DNA of 64,000 bases from JAFKFH01 sp017307375 (GCA_965229335.1 OZ245874.1:5270001-5334000), one strand, 5' to 3'. Shown: positions 1 to 11,306, numbered from the stretch's first letter. A program made the numbers and translations. Notes: generated by a model not told the origin, from the sequence alone.

Positions 1-1
1 C

Positions 2-520
2 CAGCAGGGCGACCGGGTTTCGCTGGGTATCAATTATCTGCGGAAGATCGGCACCGTCGAACTGGCGCTGTCGGCGGGCTATCTCGCCACCCGGGTCGAG
101 AATTCGGGCGGCGGGCTGTTTCGCGACCAGCAGGCCTGGAACATCGGCGGACAGTTGCGCCATGCCGAGTTCATCCTGGGTGCCGCCTTCAAGGCCGACG
201 ACCACGGCACGGTACGCGCCGCGACCACGCCGGTGCAGGGGCGCGAGACCGACTGGAACATCGGCCTCGTCCGCCTCGACGGCCGCTGGCGCTACGGTGT
301 CGGCTATGCCGCGGCGCGGGTCTCGGCCCTCGATACCGGCGGCGCGACGCTCGGCCACGACCGCTACGATGCCGTCGAAATCGGCGGCTCGTATGAACTG
401 GGACCGGGGATCAACCTGACGGCCGGTGCCGAGTTCGAGCGCTGGACCAGCTACAGCGGCAACCCGCGTGCCGCCAATCGCGGCTGGGTCTGGCAGGCCG
501 GCGTGGTCGCCCGGTTCTGA
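2..520 (+). CDS. Outer-membrane porin, C-terminal part (5' truncated by window)
   Basis: The frame is open from base 2 to a TGA at 518-520 and gives about 172 residues of a protein whose start is off the window. It shows alternating polar/hydrophobic strand patterns with Gly, Tyr and Trp (GINYLRK, LSAGYLATR, YGVGYAAAR, LTAGAEFER) and ends in VVARF. A terminal Phe is the usual BamA-recognised end of an outer-membrane beta-barrel. This fits the Gram-negative porin superfamily used for passive diffusion of small solutes. Substrate specificity cannot be read from the fragment. It converges on mutL with only 4 bases between the stops. Confidence 0.75.
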   Translation, partial: QQGDRVSLGINYLRKIGTVELALSAGYLATRVENSGGGLFRDQQAWNIGGQLRHAEFILGAAFKADDHGTVRAATTPVQGRETDWNIGLVRLDGRWRYGVGYAAARVSALDTGGATLGHDRYDAVEIGGSYELGPGINLTAGAEFERWTSYSGNPRAANRGWVWQAGVVARF

Positions 521-524
521 ACGC

Positions 525-2332
<1,808 letters not shown>

Positions 2333-2336
<4 letters not shown>

Positions 2337-3199
2337 CCCTGCGCCGCCCCCCGCGGCGACAGCAGGCCGTAGATCGCCGACAGCAGGTCGCGCTCGGGCG
2401 CGTTGCCGGCGATCACCTCGTCGAAACCCGGCACCGATGCGACCCGCAACAGATCGGTCATCGCCGGCGGCACCAGCAGCAGGGCCGGAAAATCGTAGTC
2501 GCACGACCCGCGCGCGGTGATCACCGCCAGCGGTGCCTGCAGGTCGTCGGTATTGTAGGAAATCAGCACCAGGTCGGGCGCGCCCGAAGCGACGGCGTCG
2601 ATCAGCGCCCGGCCCGACCGCAGGCGCTCGACCCCGATCCCGGCCTTTTCCAAGGCCGCCAGCGACGGCTCGATCGCAACCTCGCTGTTGGTGACGGCGA
2701 CGATGCGAACCGACGGGGCGGCGGCAGGAACCACCGGCGACGCGGCCGGCGCGTCTGCCTCGTCGTCGGGCCGGGTCAGGCGGCGGTAGAGCTTGACCAT
2801 CTGCTGGTCCTTCAGCGCCCGCATCCGCGCGACCTGGGCCAGGCGCGAATCCACGACGGCGATCAGCAGATCCGCATCGATCGGCTTGGTGACATAGTCG
2901 TCCACACCGAGCGCCCGGCCGGCGATGATGTCCTTCCGCTCGGACAGGCCCGACAGGAAGATGAACGGCATGTCGGCGAACTGACGATGGTTGTCGCGCA
3001 GCGCCTTGAGGAAGGCAAAACCGTCCATCTCCGGCATGGTGATGTCGGAGACGACCAGGGCCGGGCGATGACGCAGCACGGCCGCGAGCCCCTCGCGGCC
3101 ATTGGTCGCGGTGATCACGTCGTGGCCGGCATCCTTGAGCGCCAGACCGACGAGGCGCAGCAGGACCGGGTCGTCCTCGACCGCCAGGATCAGAGCCAT
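2333..3199 (-). CDS. Response regulator with N-terminal receiver domain
   Basis: Protein of 288 residues. Residues 1-120 are a CheY-like receiver: acidic pair E8-D9-D10, phospho-acceptor Asp52 in SDITMPEMDG, Thr/Ser in FLSG near 83, and Lys105 in VTKP. After an Ala/Pro linker near 150, the C-terminal part (160-285) looks like a degenerate second receiver or output domain without a recognisable DNA-binding or enzymatic motif. It is the first gene of a two-gene unit with mutL. No histidine kinase is adjacent, so its partner is unknown. Coupling to mutL is by position; a role in repair is only inference. Confidence 0.85.
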
Positions 3200-3286
3200 C
3201 GTACCGATTCCACCAGGGCACCCATCAGCTTACGCAGCCGATAGTGGCACGCGAGTACCGGATAGCCAAGCCAACGGGGCGTCCGG

Positions 3287-3859
3287 TCAGAAGATCCCTT
3301 CGAGCAACGCGCGGTCGCGCCGCCGGATGGTCGGGGTATTGCCAGTCGTCGGCGGGTCGCCGGCCGAGGCGGTGGCGCGCAGACGCTGGGCTTCCGCCGG
3401 CGCGTTGACGATCGTGCCCGGCGGCTCCGGCTTGCGCCAGAACAGCAGCGTGTCGACGAAGCTCTTGTCCTTTTCGATGAACTGCGACAGTTCCGCGTTC
3501 ACCACCTGGCGGATATTGGGATCGACCTTGTCGGCACCGGCGAGCTTGAGGAAATCCTCCTCCGCCACGGTCGTGCCGGCAGCCGAGGACGATGCCGTCG
3601 ACGCGCCGAGGGTCGTGGCCGCCTTCTGTCGCGGATCGGTCTCGACCCGCGACGGCGCGCCCGGCTCGGGCGGACGCAGGGTGAAATCGGGCGGCAGCAC
3701 CAGCGGCGCCTTGGTCAGCACCGCGAATTCGTCCGGCGGCTTCTTGGACGGACCGAAAGTCGAACGCAGGGTATCGCACCCGCCCAGCATGGCCGTGGCG
3801 GCGACGAGGCCCGTCAGCACGACGGGCCGCAGGCAACGAGACATCGGCATGGACGGCAT
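3287..3859 (-). CDS. DUF3035 lipoprotein (BamF-like beta-barrel assembly subunit)
   Basis: Protein of 190 residues with a signal peptide and lipobox LGGC (Cys28), so it is predicted to be a lipoprotein of the outer-membrane inner leaflet. The body contains a PPDF..RPPEPG segment and a C-terminal RRRDRALLEGIF segment, typical of alphaproteobacterial DUF3035 proteins. That family has been associated with BamF-type accessory subunits of the BAM complex. It lies directly behind lspA, the peptidase that would process it, with a 1-base gap. Several in-frame ATG codons (3859, 3850, 3844) make the exact start uncertain. Family assignment is from recognition of the context and terminal motifs. Confidence 0.75.
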   Translation of the reverse strand: MPSMPMSRCLRPVVLTGLVAATAMLGGCDTLRSTFGPSKKPPDEFAVLTKAPLVLPPDFTLRPPEPGAPSRVETDPRQKAATTLGASTASSSAAGTTVAEEDFLKLAGADKVDPNIRQVVNAELSQFIEKDKSFVDTLLFWRKPEPPGTIVNAPAEAQRLRATASAGDPPTTGNTPTIRRRDRALLEGIF

Positions 3860-3860
3860 C

Positions 3861-4328
3861 TTACCGGCTCTCCCGCTTGGCGAACAGCGATTCGGCGACC
3901 AGCAGCCCGACCCCGCAGACGATCGCCGCGTCGGCGAAGTTGAAGGCCGGCCAATAGTGGTTGCCGATATGGAAATAGAAGAAATCGGCGACGGCCCCGA
4001 GGCGGACGCGATCGGCGATGTTGCCGATCGCCCCGCCGATCACCAAGCCCAGGGCCAGCGCGATCCAGCGGGTGCGCGCCCGCCACAGCCAGCCGATCAG
4101 GAACAGGGTAATCGCGCCGGAGATCGCGATCAGGATCCAGCGCTGGCTGGAATCGCCGTTATTGAACAGCCCGAAGCTGACCCCGTAGTTCCAGACCATC
4201 ACCAGGTCCATGAACGGGGTGACGGCGAGACCGCCAGGGTATTCCTTCATCAGCTCGATCAGGGCGTCCTTCGAGCCCTGATCGGCCGCGACGACAAGGA
4301 CGGCGACCAGAAATCCCAGCAAGCGCAT
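3861..4328 (-). CDS. lspA: Lipoprotein signal peptidase II
   Basis: Inner-membrane aspartyl protease that removes signal peptides from diacylated prolipoproteins. The 155-residue protein has four hydrophobic segments (about 1-18, 60-78, 84-103, 125-148). The catalytic aspartates sit in the GNIADR and FNFADAAI blocks. Length is normal for the family. It lies 4 bases downstream of ileS and just upstream of a lipoprotein gene. The ileS-lspA-DUF3035 order is common in alphaproteobacteria. Confidence 0.96.
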   Translation of the reverse strand: MRLLGFLVAVLVVAADQGSKDALIELMKEYPGGLAVTPFMDLVMVWNYGVSFGLFNNGDSSQRWILIAISGAITLFLIGWLWRARTRWIALALGLVIGGAIGNIADRVRLGAVADFFYFHIGNHYWPAFNFADAAIVCGVGLLVAESLFAKRESR

Positions 4329-4332
4329 CGCG

Positions 4333-7152
4333 TCAGGCCACCGCGGCGGCGCAGCGGCCGCAGAGATCGGGATGATCGTGAACCAGCCCGACCTCGGGCA
4401 GCACCCGCCAGCAGCGCAGGCACTTGGCGCCTTCGGCGGCCATCGGGACGACCGCGACGCCGTCGACCTCGGCCAGGCGGAAGGCCCCCTCCGGCGCCGG
4501 GTCGGTGGTCAGCACGATGCGCGAGGTGATGCAGATTTCGGCGAAATCGACGCCGTCGAGGGCGGCCAGGTCTTCAGGCCCCAGATGGACCACGGGCTGG
4601 GCCTGCAGGCTGGCGCCGATGCGCTTGGCCGCGCGTTCGACCTCGAGCGCGCCGGTGACGACGCGACGCACCTTGCGGATGCGTTCCCACTTGGCGGCGA
4701 GCGCGGGGTCGAGCCAGTCGGCCGGGGTCGCCAGGAAGACTTCGGCATGGACCGAGCCGTCCTCGGAGGGATGACGCTGCAGCCAGGCTTCCTCGGCGGT
4801 GAAGCAGATGAAGGGCGCCAGCCAGCGCACCAGCCGCTCGAACACCTCGTCCATCACGGTGCGGGTCGACCGCCGCGCGACCGAGGTCGGCGCGTCGCAA
4901 TAGAGGGCATCCTTGCGGATGTCGAAGTAGAAGGCCGAGAGGTCGACGGTGCAGAACTGGTGCAGGGCGACGAACATGCGATGGAAGTCGAAATCGCCGA
5001 CCGCCTCGCGCACCAGCTGGTCGAGCTCGGCCAGGCGGTGCAGCATCAGCCGCTCCAGCTCGGGCATCTCGGCGGCCGGCAGCCGCTCGGCCTCGTCGAA
5101 GCCGGCCAGCGCGCCCAGCAGGTAGCGGAAGGTGTTGCGCAGGCGGCGGTAGGAATCGACCTGCGCCTTGATGATCGCCGGGCCGACGCGCAGATCCTCG
5201 GTATAGTCGGACGAGACGACCCACAGCCGCAGGATGTCGGCGCCGTTCTGGTCGATCACCTCCTGCGGCTCGACACCGTTGCCCAGCGACTTCGACATCT
5301 TGCGGCCTTCGCCGTCGACGATGAAGCCGTGGGTCAGCACCGCCTCGTAAGGCGCGCGGCCACGGGTGCCGCAGGATTCGAGCAGCGACGAGTGGAACCA
5401 GCCGCGATGCTGGTCGGAACCTTCGAGATACATCGACGCCGGCCATTTCAGGTCGGGCCGCTGCTCCAGCACGAACGAATGGGTCGAGCCGGAATCGAAC
5501 CAGACGTCGAGGATGTCCTTGACCTGCTCGTACTCGGTCGCGTCATAGGCATCGCCCAGGAAACGCTCGGCCGGGCTGGCGAACCAGGCATCGGCGCCTT
5601 CGGCCTCGACTGCCCGGACGATCCGCTCGTTGACCGCCTCGTCGCGCAGAAGCTCGCCGGTCTTCTTGTTGACGAAGACGCTGATCGGCACGCCCCAGGC
5701 GCGCTGGCGCGAGATCACCCAGTCCGGGCGCTGCTCGATCATCGAATAGAGACGGTTGCGGCCCTGCTTGGGTACCCAGCGCACCTCGTCGATCGCGGCC
5801 AGCGCCTTGGCGCGCAGGTCGTTCGTGGTCATCGAGATGAACCACTGCGGGGTGTTGCGGAAGATGACCGGGGCCTTCGACCGCCAGCTATGCGGATAGG
5901 AATGTTTGAGCCGGCCGCGCCCGACCAGATTGCCGGCCGCCGCGATCGCCTCGCCGACGGCGCGGTTGGCATCGCCTTCCTTGCCGTCCGCGGTCAGCAC
6001 GCGCTTGCCGGCGAACAACGGCACATGCGGGTAATAGCTGCCGTCTTCCGAGACGGTATGCGGCGGCTGGATGCCGTTGTCGCGGCCGAGCGCGAAGTCG
6101 TCCTCGCCATGGCCCGGGGCGATGTGGACGAAACCGGTGCCCTGGTCCAACGTGACGAAATCGCCGGCCAGCACCGGCACGTCGAAATCATAGCCCTGGC
6201 CGCGCAGCGGATGGGCGCAGACCGAGCCGACGACGTCGGCCCCGTTGATCCGGGCCACCTCGGTCGAGGCGGTGATGCCGCAGGCTTCCAGCACGCCGGC
6301 TGCCAGTTCGACGGCCAGGATGATCTCGTCGCCGACCCGGGCGGTCGACTTTTCGGTCACCGCGTCGATGCGGATGCGGGCGTATTCGGCATCGTCCTTG
6401 GCGGCGATGGCGCGGTTGCCCGGCATCGTCCAGGGGGTCGTCGTCCAGATCACGATGCCGCTGCCCGCCAGCGCCGGCACCTTCGGGGCGACGATGGGGA
6501 ACTTGACGAAGATCGTCGGCGAGACGTGGTCGTGATACTCGATCTCGGCCTCGGCCAGCGCCGTCTTCTCGACGATCGACCACATCACCGGCTTGGAGCC
6601 GCGATAGAGCCCGCCGTTGGTCAGGAATTTCAGGCACTCCCGGACGATCTGGGCCTCGGCCGGATAGGACATCGTCGTGTAGGGATTTTCCCAGTCGCCG
6701 ACCACGCCCAGGCGCTTGAACTCCTGGCGCTGGACCGCGATCCACTTCTCGGCGAAATCGCGGCATTCGCGGCGGAACTCGACGATCGGCACCTGGTCCT
6801 TGTCACGGCCGGCGGCACGGTAGGTTTCCTCGATCTTCCATTCGATCGGCAGGCCGTGGCAATCCCAGCCCGGCACGTAGTTGGAGTCCTTGCCGAGCAT
6901 CTGCTGGCTGCGGGTGACCACGTCCTTGAGGATCTTGTTCAGCGCATGGCCCAGATGCAGATGGCCGTTGGCATAGGGGGGGCCGTCATGCAGCACGAAC
7001 TTCTCGCGGCCGCGCGACACCTCGCGCAGCTTGGCGTAGAGCCCGATGCGCTCCCAGCGCTCGAGGATCTTGGGCTCCAGGGCCGGCAGCCCGGCCTTCA
7101 TCGGGAAGTCGGTCGCGGGCAGGAATACGGTGGTCTTGTAGTCGACGGTCAT
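4333..7152 (-). CDS. ileS: Isoleucyl-tRNA synthetase
   Basis: Class Ia aminoacyl-tRNA synthetase charging tRNA-Ile, 939 residues as usual for bacterial IleS. The HIGH motif appears as HLGH in PPYANGHLHLGHALNK and KMSKS as GRKMSKSLGN. The editing (CP1) domain lies between them. The C-terminal zinc site is intact (CLRCW ... CGRC). The ATG at 7152 has only a weak upstream purine stretch. The gene heads the ileS-lspA-DUF3035 unit; a 207-base leader with a GC-rich hairpin separates it from ribF on the same strand. Confidence 0.98.
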   Translation of the reverse strand: MTVDYKTTVFLPATDFPMKAGLPALEPKILERWERIGLYAKLREVSRGREKFVLHDGPPYANGHLHLGHALNKILKDVVTRSQQMLGKDSNYVPGWDCHGLPIEWKIEETYRAAGRDKDQVPIVEFRRECRDFAEKWIAVQRQEFKRLGVVGDWENPYTTMSYPAEAQIVRECLKFLTNGGLYRGSKPVMWSIVEKTALAEAEIEYHDHVSPTIFVKFPIVAPKVPALAGSGIVIWTTTPWTMPGNRAIAAKDDAEYARIRIDAVTEKSTARVGDEIILAVELAAGVLEACGITASTEVARINGADVVGSVCAHPLRGQGYDFDVPVLAGDFVTLDQGTGFVHIAPGHGEDDFALGRDNGIQPPHTVSEDGSYYPHVPLFAGKRVLTADGKEGDANRAVGEAIAAAGNLVGRGRLKHSYPHSWRSKAPVIFRNTPQWFISMTTNDLRAKALAAIDEVRWVPKQGRNRLYSMIEQRPDWVISRQRAWGVPISVFVNKKTGELLRDEAVNERIVRAVEAEGADAWFASPAERFLGDAYDATEYEQVKDILDVWFDSGSTHSFVLEQRPDLKWPASMYLEGSDQHRGWFHSSLLESCGTRGRAPYEAVLTHGFIVDGEGRKMSKSLGNGVEPQEVIDQNGADILRLWVVSSDYTEDLRVGPAIIKAQVDSYRRLRNTFRYLLGALAGFDEAERLPAAEMPELERLMLHRLAELDQLVREAVGDFDFHRMFVALHQFCTVDLSAFYFDIRKDALYCDAPTSVARRSTRTVMDEVFERLVRWLAPFICFTAEEAWLQRHPSEDGSVHAEVFLATPADWLDPALAAKWERIRKVRRVVTGALEVERAAKRIGASLQAQPVVHLGPEDLAALDGVDFAEICITSRIVLTTDPAPEGAFRLAEVDGVAVVPMAAEGAKCLRCWRVLPEVGLVHDHPDLCGRCAAAVA

Positions 7153-7244
7153 GATCGGATCTTTAAATGAGATGGCTGCGGCGAAATCATGGCTGGTGCC
7201 GGGCCTGTCCTGGGCCCCGGCGCCGGTACAGGGTTGGTGCGACC

Positions 7245-7266
7245 CCGGCCCGCCTTAACGGGCCGG
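7245..7266 (-). other. GC-rich perfect inverted repeat in the ribF-ileS gap
   Basis: Perfect 8-bp arms CCGGCCCG and CGGGCCGG around a 6-base loop, about 100 bases upstream of the ileS start and 94 bases beyond the ribF stop. No T-run follows on either strand, so it is not a classical intrinsic terminator. It may end ribF transcripts weakly or structure the ileS leader. The rest of 7153-7359 shows nothing recognisable. Confidence 0.4.
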
Positions 7267-7359
7267 GCCGATAATTCGCCGTCCTGTGGCCGATCGCCTG
7301 GTCACGCGCACCGCTCTGCCGTGGCTGGAAACTCGTAGCGGTTCATAGCAGTCCCTTGC

Positions 7360-8298
7360 CTAGCCGGCAAGGATCGCCCGCGCCGCGCCGGCGTCGGCCG
7401 CGATCTGGGCCTTCAACGCGTCGAGGCCGGCGAATTTCTGCTCGGGCCTGATGAACGCGGCGAAGGCCACCCGCAAGGTGCGGCCGTAGAGATCGCCGGA
7501 AAAGTCGAAAAGATTGACCTCGAAGGACAATTTTTCACCATCGACGGTCGGGCGACGCCCAAGATTGGCAACTCCGGGTCGCCATACCGGCGCCCCCTCG
7601 GCATCGGCCTCGGCGACGCGGACCGCATAGACGCCGAGTTGCGGCACCAGCGTATCGCCCAACGCGACATTGGCGGTGGGAAAGCCGAGCAGCCGGCCAC
7701 GCTTGTCGCCGTGCATCACCGGCCCTTCGATTTCCCAGTCATGGCCGAGCAGCCCCGCGGCATCGGCGACATGGCCGCCGCGCAGCGCCTCGCGGATGCG
7801 GGTCGACGAATAGATCTCGCCCTCGCGGGTCACCGGCTGGACCACGGTGACGCCGAAGCCGAGTTCCCGGCCCCAGTCGGCCAGCGCCTCGACATGGCCC
7901 TGGCGCTGGCGGCCGAAGGTGAAATCGTAACCGCAGACGACGTGGCGGGCGCCCAGGCCCGTCACCAGGATCTCGGTGACGAACGCCCGTGCCTCCAGCC
8001 CGGCGAAGGCACGGTCGAAGGTCTGGGCGACGACGAAGTCGCAGCCATGGCCATGCAGCAGCCGGGCCTTGGCCGGCAGCGCGGTCAGCCGGAACGGTGC
8101 CGTATCGGGCACGAACAGGCTGCGCGGATGCGGCTCGAAGGTCAGCGCGCCGAGCCGGATGCCATCCTGGTCGGCGACCTGCCGCCCCGCCGCGATGACC
8201 GCCTGATGGCCGCGATGCACGCCGTCGAAATTGCCGAGCAGGACGACGCCGCCACGCGCATCCTGGGGCAGGCTGCGGGCGTCGCGGTAGAGCGTCAT
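7360..8298 (-). CDS. ribF: Bifunctional riboflavin kinase / FAD synthetase
   Basis: Makes FMN from riboflavin and FAD from FMN. The 312-residue protein has an N-terminal nucleotidyltransferase domain (LGNFDGVHRGH near 22-32, and STRIREALRGG near 165) and a C-terminal flavokinase domain from about 185 (GDKRGRLLGFPTANV, then PGVANLGRRPTV and FEVNLFDF). All hallmark motifs are intact and the length is standard. The gene starts 2 bases after the MaoC gene stop, so the two are probably co-transcribed. No FMN-riboswitch-like leader is visible. Confidence 0.96.
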   Translation of the reverse strand: MTLYRDARSLPQDARGGVVLLGNFDGVHRGHQAVIAAGRQVADQDGIRLGALTFEPHPRSLFVPDTAPFRLTALPAKARLLHGHGCDFVVAQTFDRAFAGLEARAFVTEILVTGLGARHVVCGYDFTFGRQRQGHVEALADWGRELGFGVTVVQPVTREGEIYSSTRIREALRGGHVADAAGLLGHDWEIEGPVMHGDKRGRLLGFPTANVALGDTLVPQLGVYAVRVAEADAEGAPVWRPGVANLGRRPTVDGEKLSFEVNLFDFSGDLYGRTLRVAFAAFIRPEQKFAGLDALKAQIAADAGAARAILAG

Positions 8299-8300
8299 GA

Positions 8301-8723
8301 TCAGGCCGCCGCCGGAACCATGATGACCGCCTCGCCCTCGACGACGACGGTCTCGCCGACGCGGACGGCGCAGTCGAAGATCACGCGCTTCTTCGGCCGG
8401 ACGACCTCGCGCGCCGTCACCGTCGCCACCACGGTATCGCCGATGCGGACCGGGGCCTTGAACTTCAGCGTCTGGGACAGGTAGATGCAGCCCGGACCGG
8501 GAAGCCGGGTGCCGAAGACGGTCGACAACAGGCTCGCCGACAGCATGCCGTGGGCGATCCGGCCCTTGAACATCGTACCCTCGGCATATTCCTGGTCGAG
8601 ATGGACGGGATTGGTGTCGCCGGACACGCCGGCGAACATGACGATGTCGGCATCGGTGATCGTCTTGGAGAACCGCGCCTCCATGCCGACGTCGATATCA
8701 TCGATGGTAAGGCCTTCGGTCAT
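8301..8723 (-). CDS. MaoC-family (R)-specific enoyl-CoA hydratase
   Basis: Single hot-dog-fold hydratase of 140 residues. The MaoC signature is ITDADIVMFAGVSGDTNPVHLD, holding the catalytic Asp/His dyad, followed by RIAHGMLSASLLS. Such enzymes hydrate 2-enoyl-CoA to (R)-3-hydroxyacyl-CoA and often feed polyhydroxyalkanoate synthesis (PhaJ-like). The ATG at 8723 has AAGGAA 6 bases upstream; a TTG 21 bases earlier lacks such support. Immediately upstream of ribF. The true substrate is not evident. Confidence 0.88.
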   Translation of the reverse strand: MTEGLTIDDIDVGMEARFSKTITDADIVMFAGVSGDTNPVHLDQEYAEGTMFKGRIAHGMLSASLLSTVFGTRLPGPGCIYLSQTLKFKAPVRIGDTVVATVTAREVVRPKKRVIFDCAVRVGETVVVEGEAVIMVPAAA

Positions 8724-9042
8724 CTCGGATTCCTTGTGGAACAACGGTTATGGCTTGCGAGCGCGGTCACTCTATGGGGGGCGGCGGGTGGGTGCAAGAT
8801 CGCGTGGCGCCGCAGGGAAACGCGTCGCAACTGACCGAAAAACGAACTAATGTGTAACGAATTGGAGACGAGGACGGGCATAGTCTGGCCTGGACTACCG
8901 GCCCTGGGTCGCGGTAGGGCTTAGGGCGTGTCGACGGGCTTGGACACTGTCTGGTTTTGAGGCAATGTTCGCGTTTTGGACGAGTCTGCGATGGCGACGA
9001 CGGACGCGTGACGGGCGGGGGCGTCGGGAGGTTTAGTTGAGC
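8724..9042. other. Non-coding divergent region between MaoC and CheZ-like genes
   Basis: A 319-base stretch between divergently transcribed genes. It contains a locally AT-richer part (about 8830-8870) and G-rich tracts near 8780 and 9015, and the GGGAGG ribosome-binding site of the downstream gene at 9026-9031. It must hold promoters for both directions, but no clear operator, sigma-54 element or RNA gene was seen. Confidence 0.5.
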
Positions 9043-9972
9043 ATGGCGAAACCGGCGGCAAGCAATGCCACGGACCCGAGGAACGCTACGGATCCGAGAA
9101 TTGAGGCATTGTACCGGGACTGTCAGGACCTGGCGCGCTACATCGCCCGCGCCCGTGGCGAAATTGCGCGACTACGCCCGCATGAGTTGAAAACCGACCG
9201 CCTGCCGCGCGCCGGCAGGGAACTGGATACCATCGTCCGCGAAACCGAGAGCGCGACGAACGAGATCATGGCCGCCGCCGAGGAGATCATGGCGGCCGAT
9301 TCCAGCGATCCCGATGCCTTCAAGTCGCTGGTCGACACCAACTGCCTGCGCATTTTCGAGGCCTGCTCGTTCCAGGACATCACCGGGCAGCGTATCCGCA
9401 AGGTCGTTTCGACCCTGACGCATATCGAGGACCGACTCGAAGGCCTGCTGCGCATCATGGGGCCGGACGTGCATGACGCGCCGACCGACGGTCAGCCCGT
9501 CGGCGACGCCAAGCTGCTGCATGGCCCGCAATTGCATGGCGAAGGCATCGCCCAGGCCACGGTCGACGAGATCATGGCCGCCGCGCGCGCCGAACCCGCA
9601 AGCGCCCCGGCGCCGGCGCCCAAGGCCGACAATTCGCAGGACGACATCGACGCCCTGTTCGACGACCCGCCGGCCGCCGCGCCGCCGCCGCCTCCCCCTC
9701 CTCCGCCCCCCAAACCCGCGGCGAAGGCGGCCGCGCCCGCCCCGGCACCGAAGCCCGCCGCGCCGAAGGCCGAACCCAAGCCGCCGCCGAAGCCCGAGCC
9801 CAAGCCCGAACCGCCGAAGGCCGCGGCCAAACCGGCCGCGCCGCCACCGCCGCCGCCGCCAGCGGACCCGAAGAAAGAAAACAACCAGGACGAGATCGAC
9901 GCGCTGTTCGGCGATGGGCCACAGCCCGGCCAGTCGCTCGACCAGTCGGCGATCGATTCGCTGTTCGACTGA
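9043..9972 (+). CDS. cheZ: CheZ-type protein phosphatase with repeated CheY-docking-like tails
   Basis: Predicted phosphatase of phospho-CheY. Residues about 20-150 form the long helical CheZ core. FQDITGQRIRKV near 112-123 carries the catalytic Gln equivalent to E. coli CheZ Gln147. From about 190 the protein becomes Pro/Ala/Lys-rich and holds three copies of a short motif: SQDDIDALFDD, NQDEIDALFGD and the terminal QSAIDSLFD. These resemble the CheY-binding peptides at the FliM N-terminus and the CheZ C-terminus. A six-residue NATDPR duplication lies at the N-terminus. A TTG at 9037 is an alternative start. It is not next to a chemotaxis operon here. Confidence 0.85.
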   Translation: MAKPAASNATDPRNATDPRIEALYRDCQDLARYIARARGEIARLRPHELKTDRLPRAGRELDTIVRETESATNEIMAAAEEIMAADSSDPDAFKSLVDTNCLRIFEACSFQDITGQRIRKVVSTLTHIEDRLEGLLRIMGPDVHDAPTDGQPVGDAKLLHGPQLHGEGIAQATVDEIMAAARAEPASAPAPAPKADNSQDDIDALFDDPPAAAPPPPPPPPPPKPAAKAAAPAPAPKPAAPKAEPKPPPKPEPKPEPPKAAAKPAAPPPPPPPADPKKENNQDEIDALFGDGPQPGQSLDQSAIDSLFD

Positions 9973-10004
9973 CCGGCGCCGGGCGTCAGGTCATCCCCGC
10001 AGCG

Positions 10005-11306
10005 TCAGAGCGGTGCCCGCCACCGTGCCGGATCCGGGTCGAGGCCGATCAGCGCCAGGCCGGAAGCGATCGACTGGAGCTGGTCGCCGGTCGCGAGCTT
10101 GTCGGTCGCAAAGCGCTCCTCGAAGATGCGGCGCACCGCCGGCACGAAGGATGACCCGCCGGTCATGAAGACCTGATCGACCGCCTCCGGGCCGACGCCC
10201 GAGCGTTCGAACACTTCGTCGAGCGCCTGGCCGATCTTGGCCAGTTCCGGGGCGATCCAGCCTTCAAAGTCCCGGCGGGCGACAGTCTCGCGGATCTCGA
10301 TGCCTTCGGCCGAAAAGAACAATTCGGCCTCGTCGGCGCCCGACAGCGCGACCTTGGTATCGGAAACCGAACGATAGAGGCTGAAGCCGAGATCGTTCTC
10401 GATCACCGTGATGAAATCCTCGAGCGGGCCGGGATCGACGGCATGGCGGACGAGGTCGGCCAGTTCGCGCATCACCTTGGGCGATTTCAGCATGGTCAGC
10501 TGATGCCACTGCGCGAAACTCGCGTGATAGGTATTCGGCACCGGCAGGATCTTGCCGAGCGACCGGTATGACGCGTTCTTGCCGAGCCGCGGGGACACGA
10601 CATTGTCGATGATGCGGTAGTCGAAGGCATCGCCGGCGACACCGACGCCGGAATGGCCGAGCGGCCGGGCCGTCACCCCGTCCGCCCCGAGGGTGAACCG
10701 CATCAGCGAGAAATCGGAGGTGCCGCCGCCGAAATCGGCGACCAGGATCGTCGCGTCGGCATTCAGCCGGCGCGCGAAGAAATAGGCGGCCCCGACCGGT
10801 TCATAGGCATAGTCGACCGGCGGAAAGCCGGCACGGGCATAGGCCGCGTTCATCCGCTCCAGCGCCAGCGCGGGATCGGGATCGAAACCCACGAAGCGCA
10901 CCGGGCGGCCGGCGATCACCGGCCCGTCGAGCCGTTCGAGGGCCGCGCCGGCATGGCGGCGCAGCAGGCTGAAGAAGCTTGCCAGAATGTCTTCGTACTG
11001 GAAGCGCTTGGCAAAGATCTGGGTCGACTGGAACAGCCGGCTGGCCGCGAACGACTTGAACGACTGGATGAAGCGGTGCTCGTAGGGCGTGTTCAGGAAC
11101 TGGTCGATCGCCCAGGGGCCGGCCTCGACCTCGATGCGCCGCGGCCGGACCGAGGAATCGTCCCAGAAGCACAGGGCCGAGCGGAAGATGTCTTCGATCA
11201 GCTCGGCATGGCTGAAGGTGACCGGGGTGACCGTGCCGTCCGCGCGCGCGATCGCCACGACCGTGTTGGTGGTGCCGAAATCGATTCCGACCGCGTATTC
11301 GGGCAT
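10005..11306 (-). CDS. Hsp70-family ATPase without substrate-binding domain (YegD-like)
   Basis: Protein of 433 residues with the actin-like ATPase motifs of Hsp70: phosphate-1 VGIDFGTTNTVVA at the N-terminus, phosphate-2 VADFGGGTSDFSL near 190, and the adenosine motif FMTGGSSFVPAVRRIF near 380. It ends soon after the ATPase domain, so it lacks the beta-sandwich substrate domain and lid of DnaK, as in YegD-type proteins. Function is unknown in general. It stands alone, convergent with the CheZ-like gene and separated from the upstream PHB operon by a terminator. Confidence 0.85.
   Translation of the reverse strand: MPEYAVGIDFGTTNTVVAIARADGTVTPVTFSHAELIEDIFRSALCFWDDSSVRPRRIEVEAGPWAIDQFLNTPYEHRFIQSFKSFAASRLFQSTQIFAKRFQYEDILASFFSLLRRHAGAALERLDGPVIAGRPVRFVGFDPDPALALERMNAAYARAGFPPVDYAYEPVGAAYFFARRLNADATILVADFGGGTSDFSLMRFTLGADGVTARPLGHSGVGVAGDAFDYRIIDNVVSPRLGKNASYRSLGKILPVPNTYHASFAQWHQLTMLKSPKVMRELADLVRHAVDPGPLEDFITVIENDLGFSLYRSVSDTKVALSGADEAELFFSAEGIEIRETVARRDFEGWIAPELAKIGQALDEVFERSGVGPEAVDQVFMTGGSSFVPAVRRIFEERFATDKLATGDQLQSIASGLALIGLDPDPARWRAPL

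Noticed and set aside
7153..7359. T-box or other riboswitch before ileS
   Set aside because: No T-box core, and such elements are essentially confined to other phyla. Only a simple GC hairpin is present.
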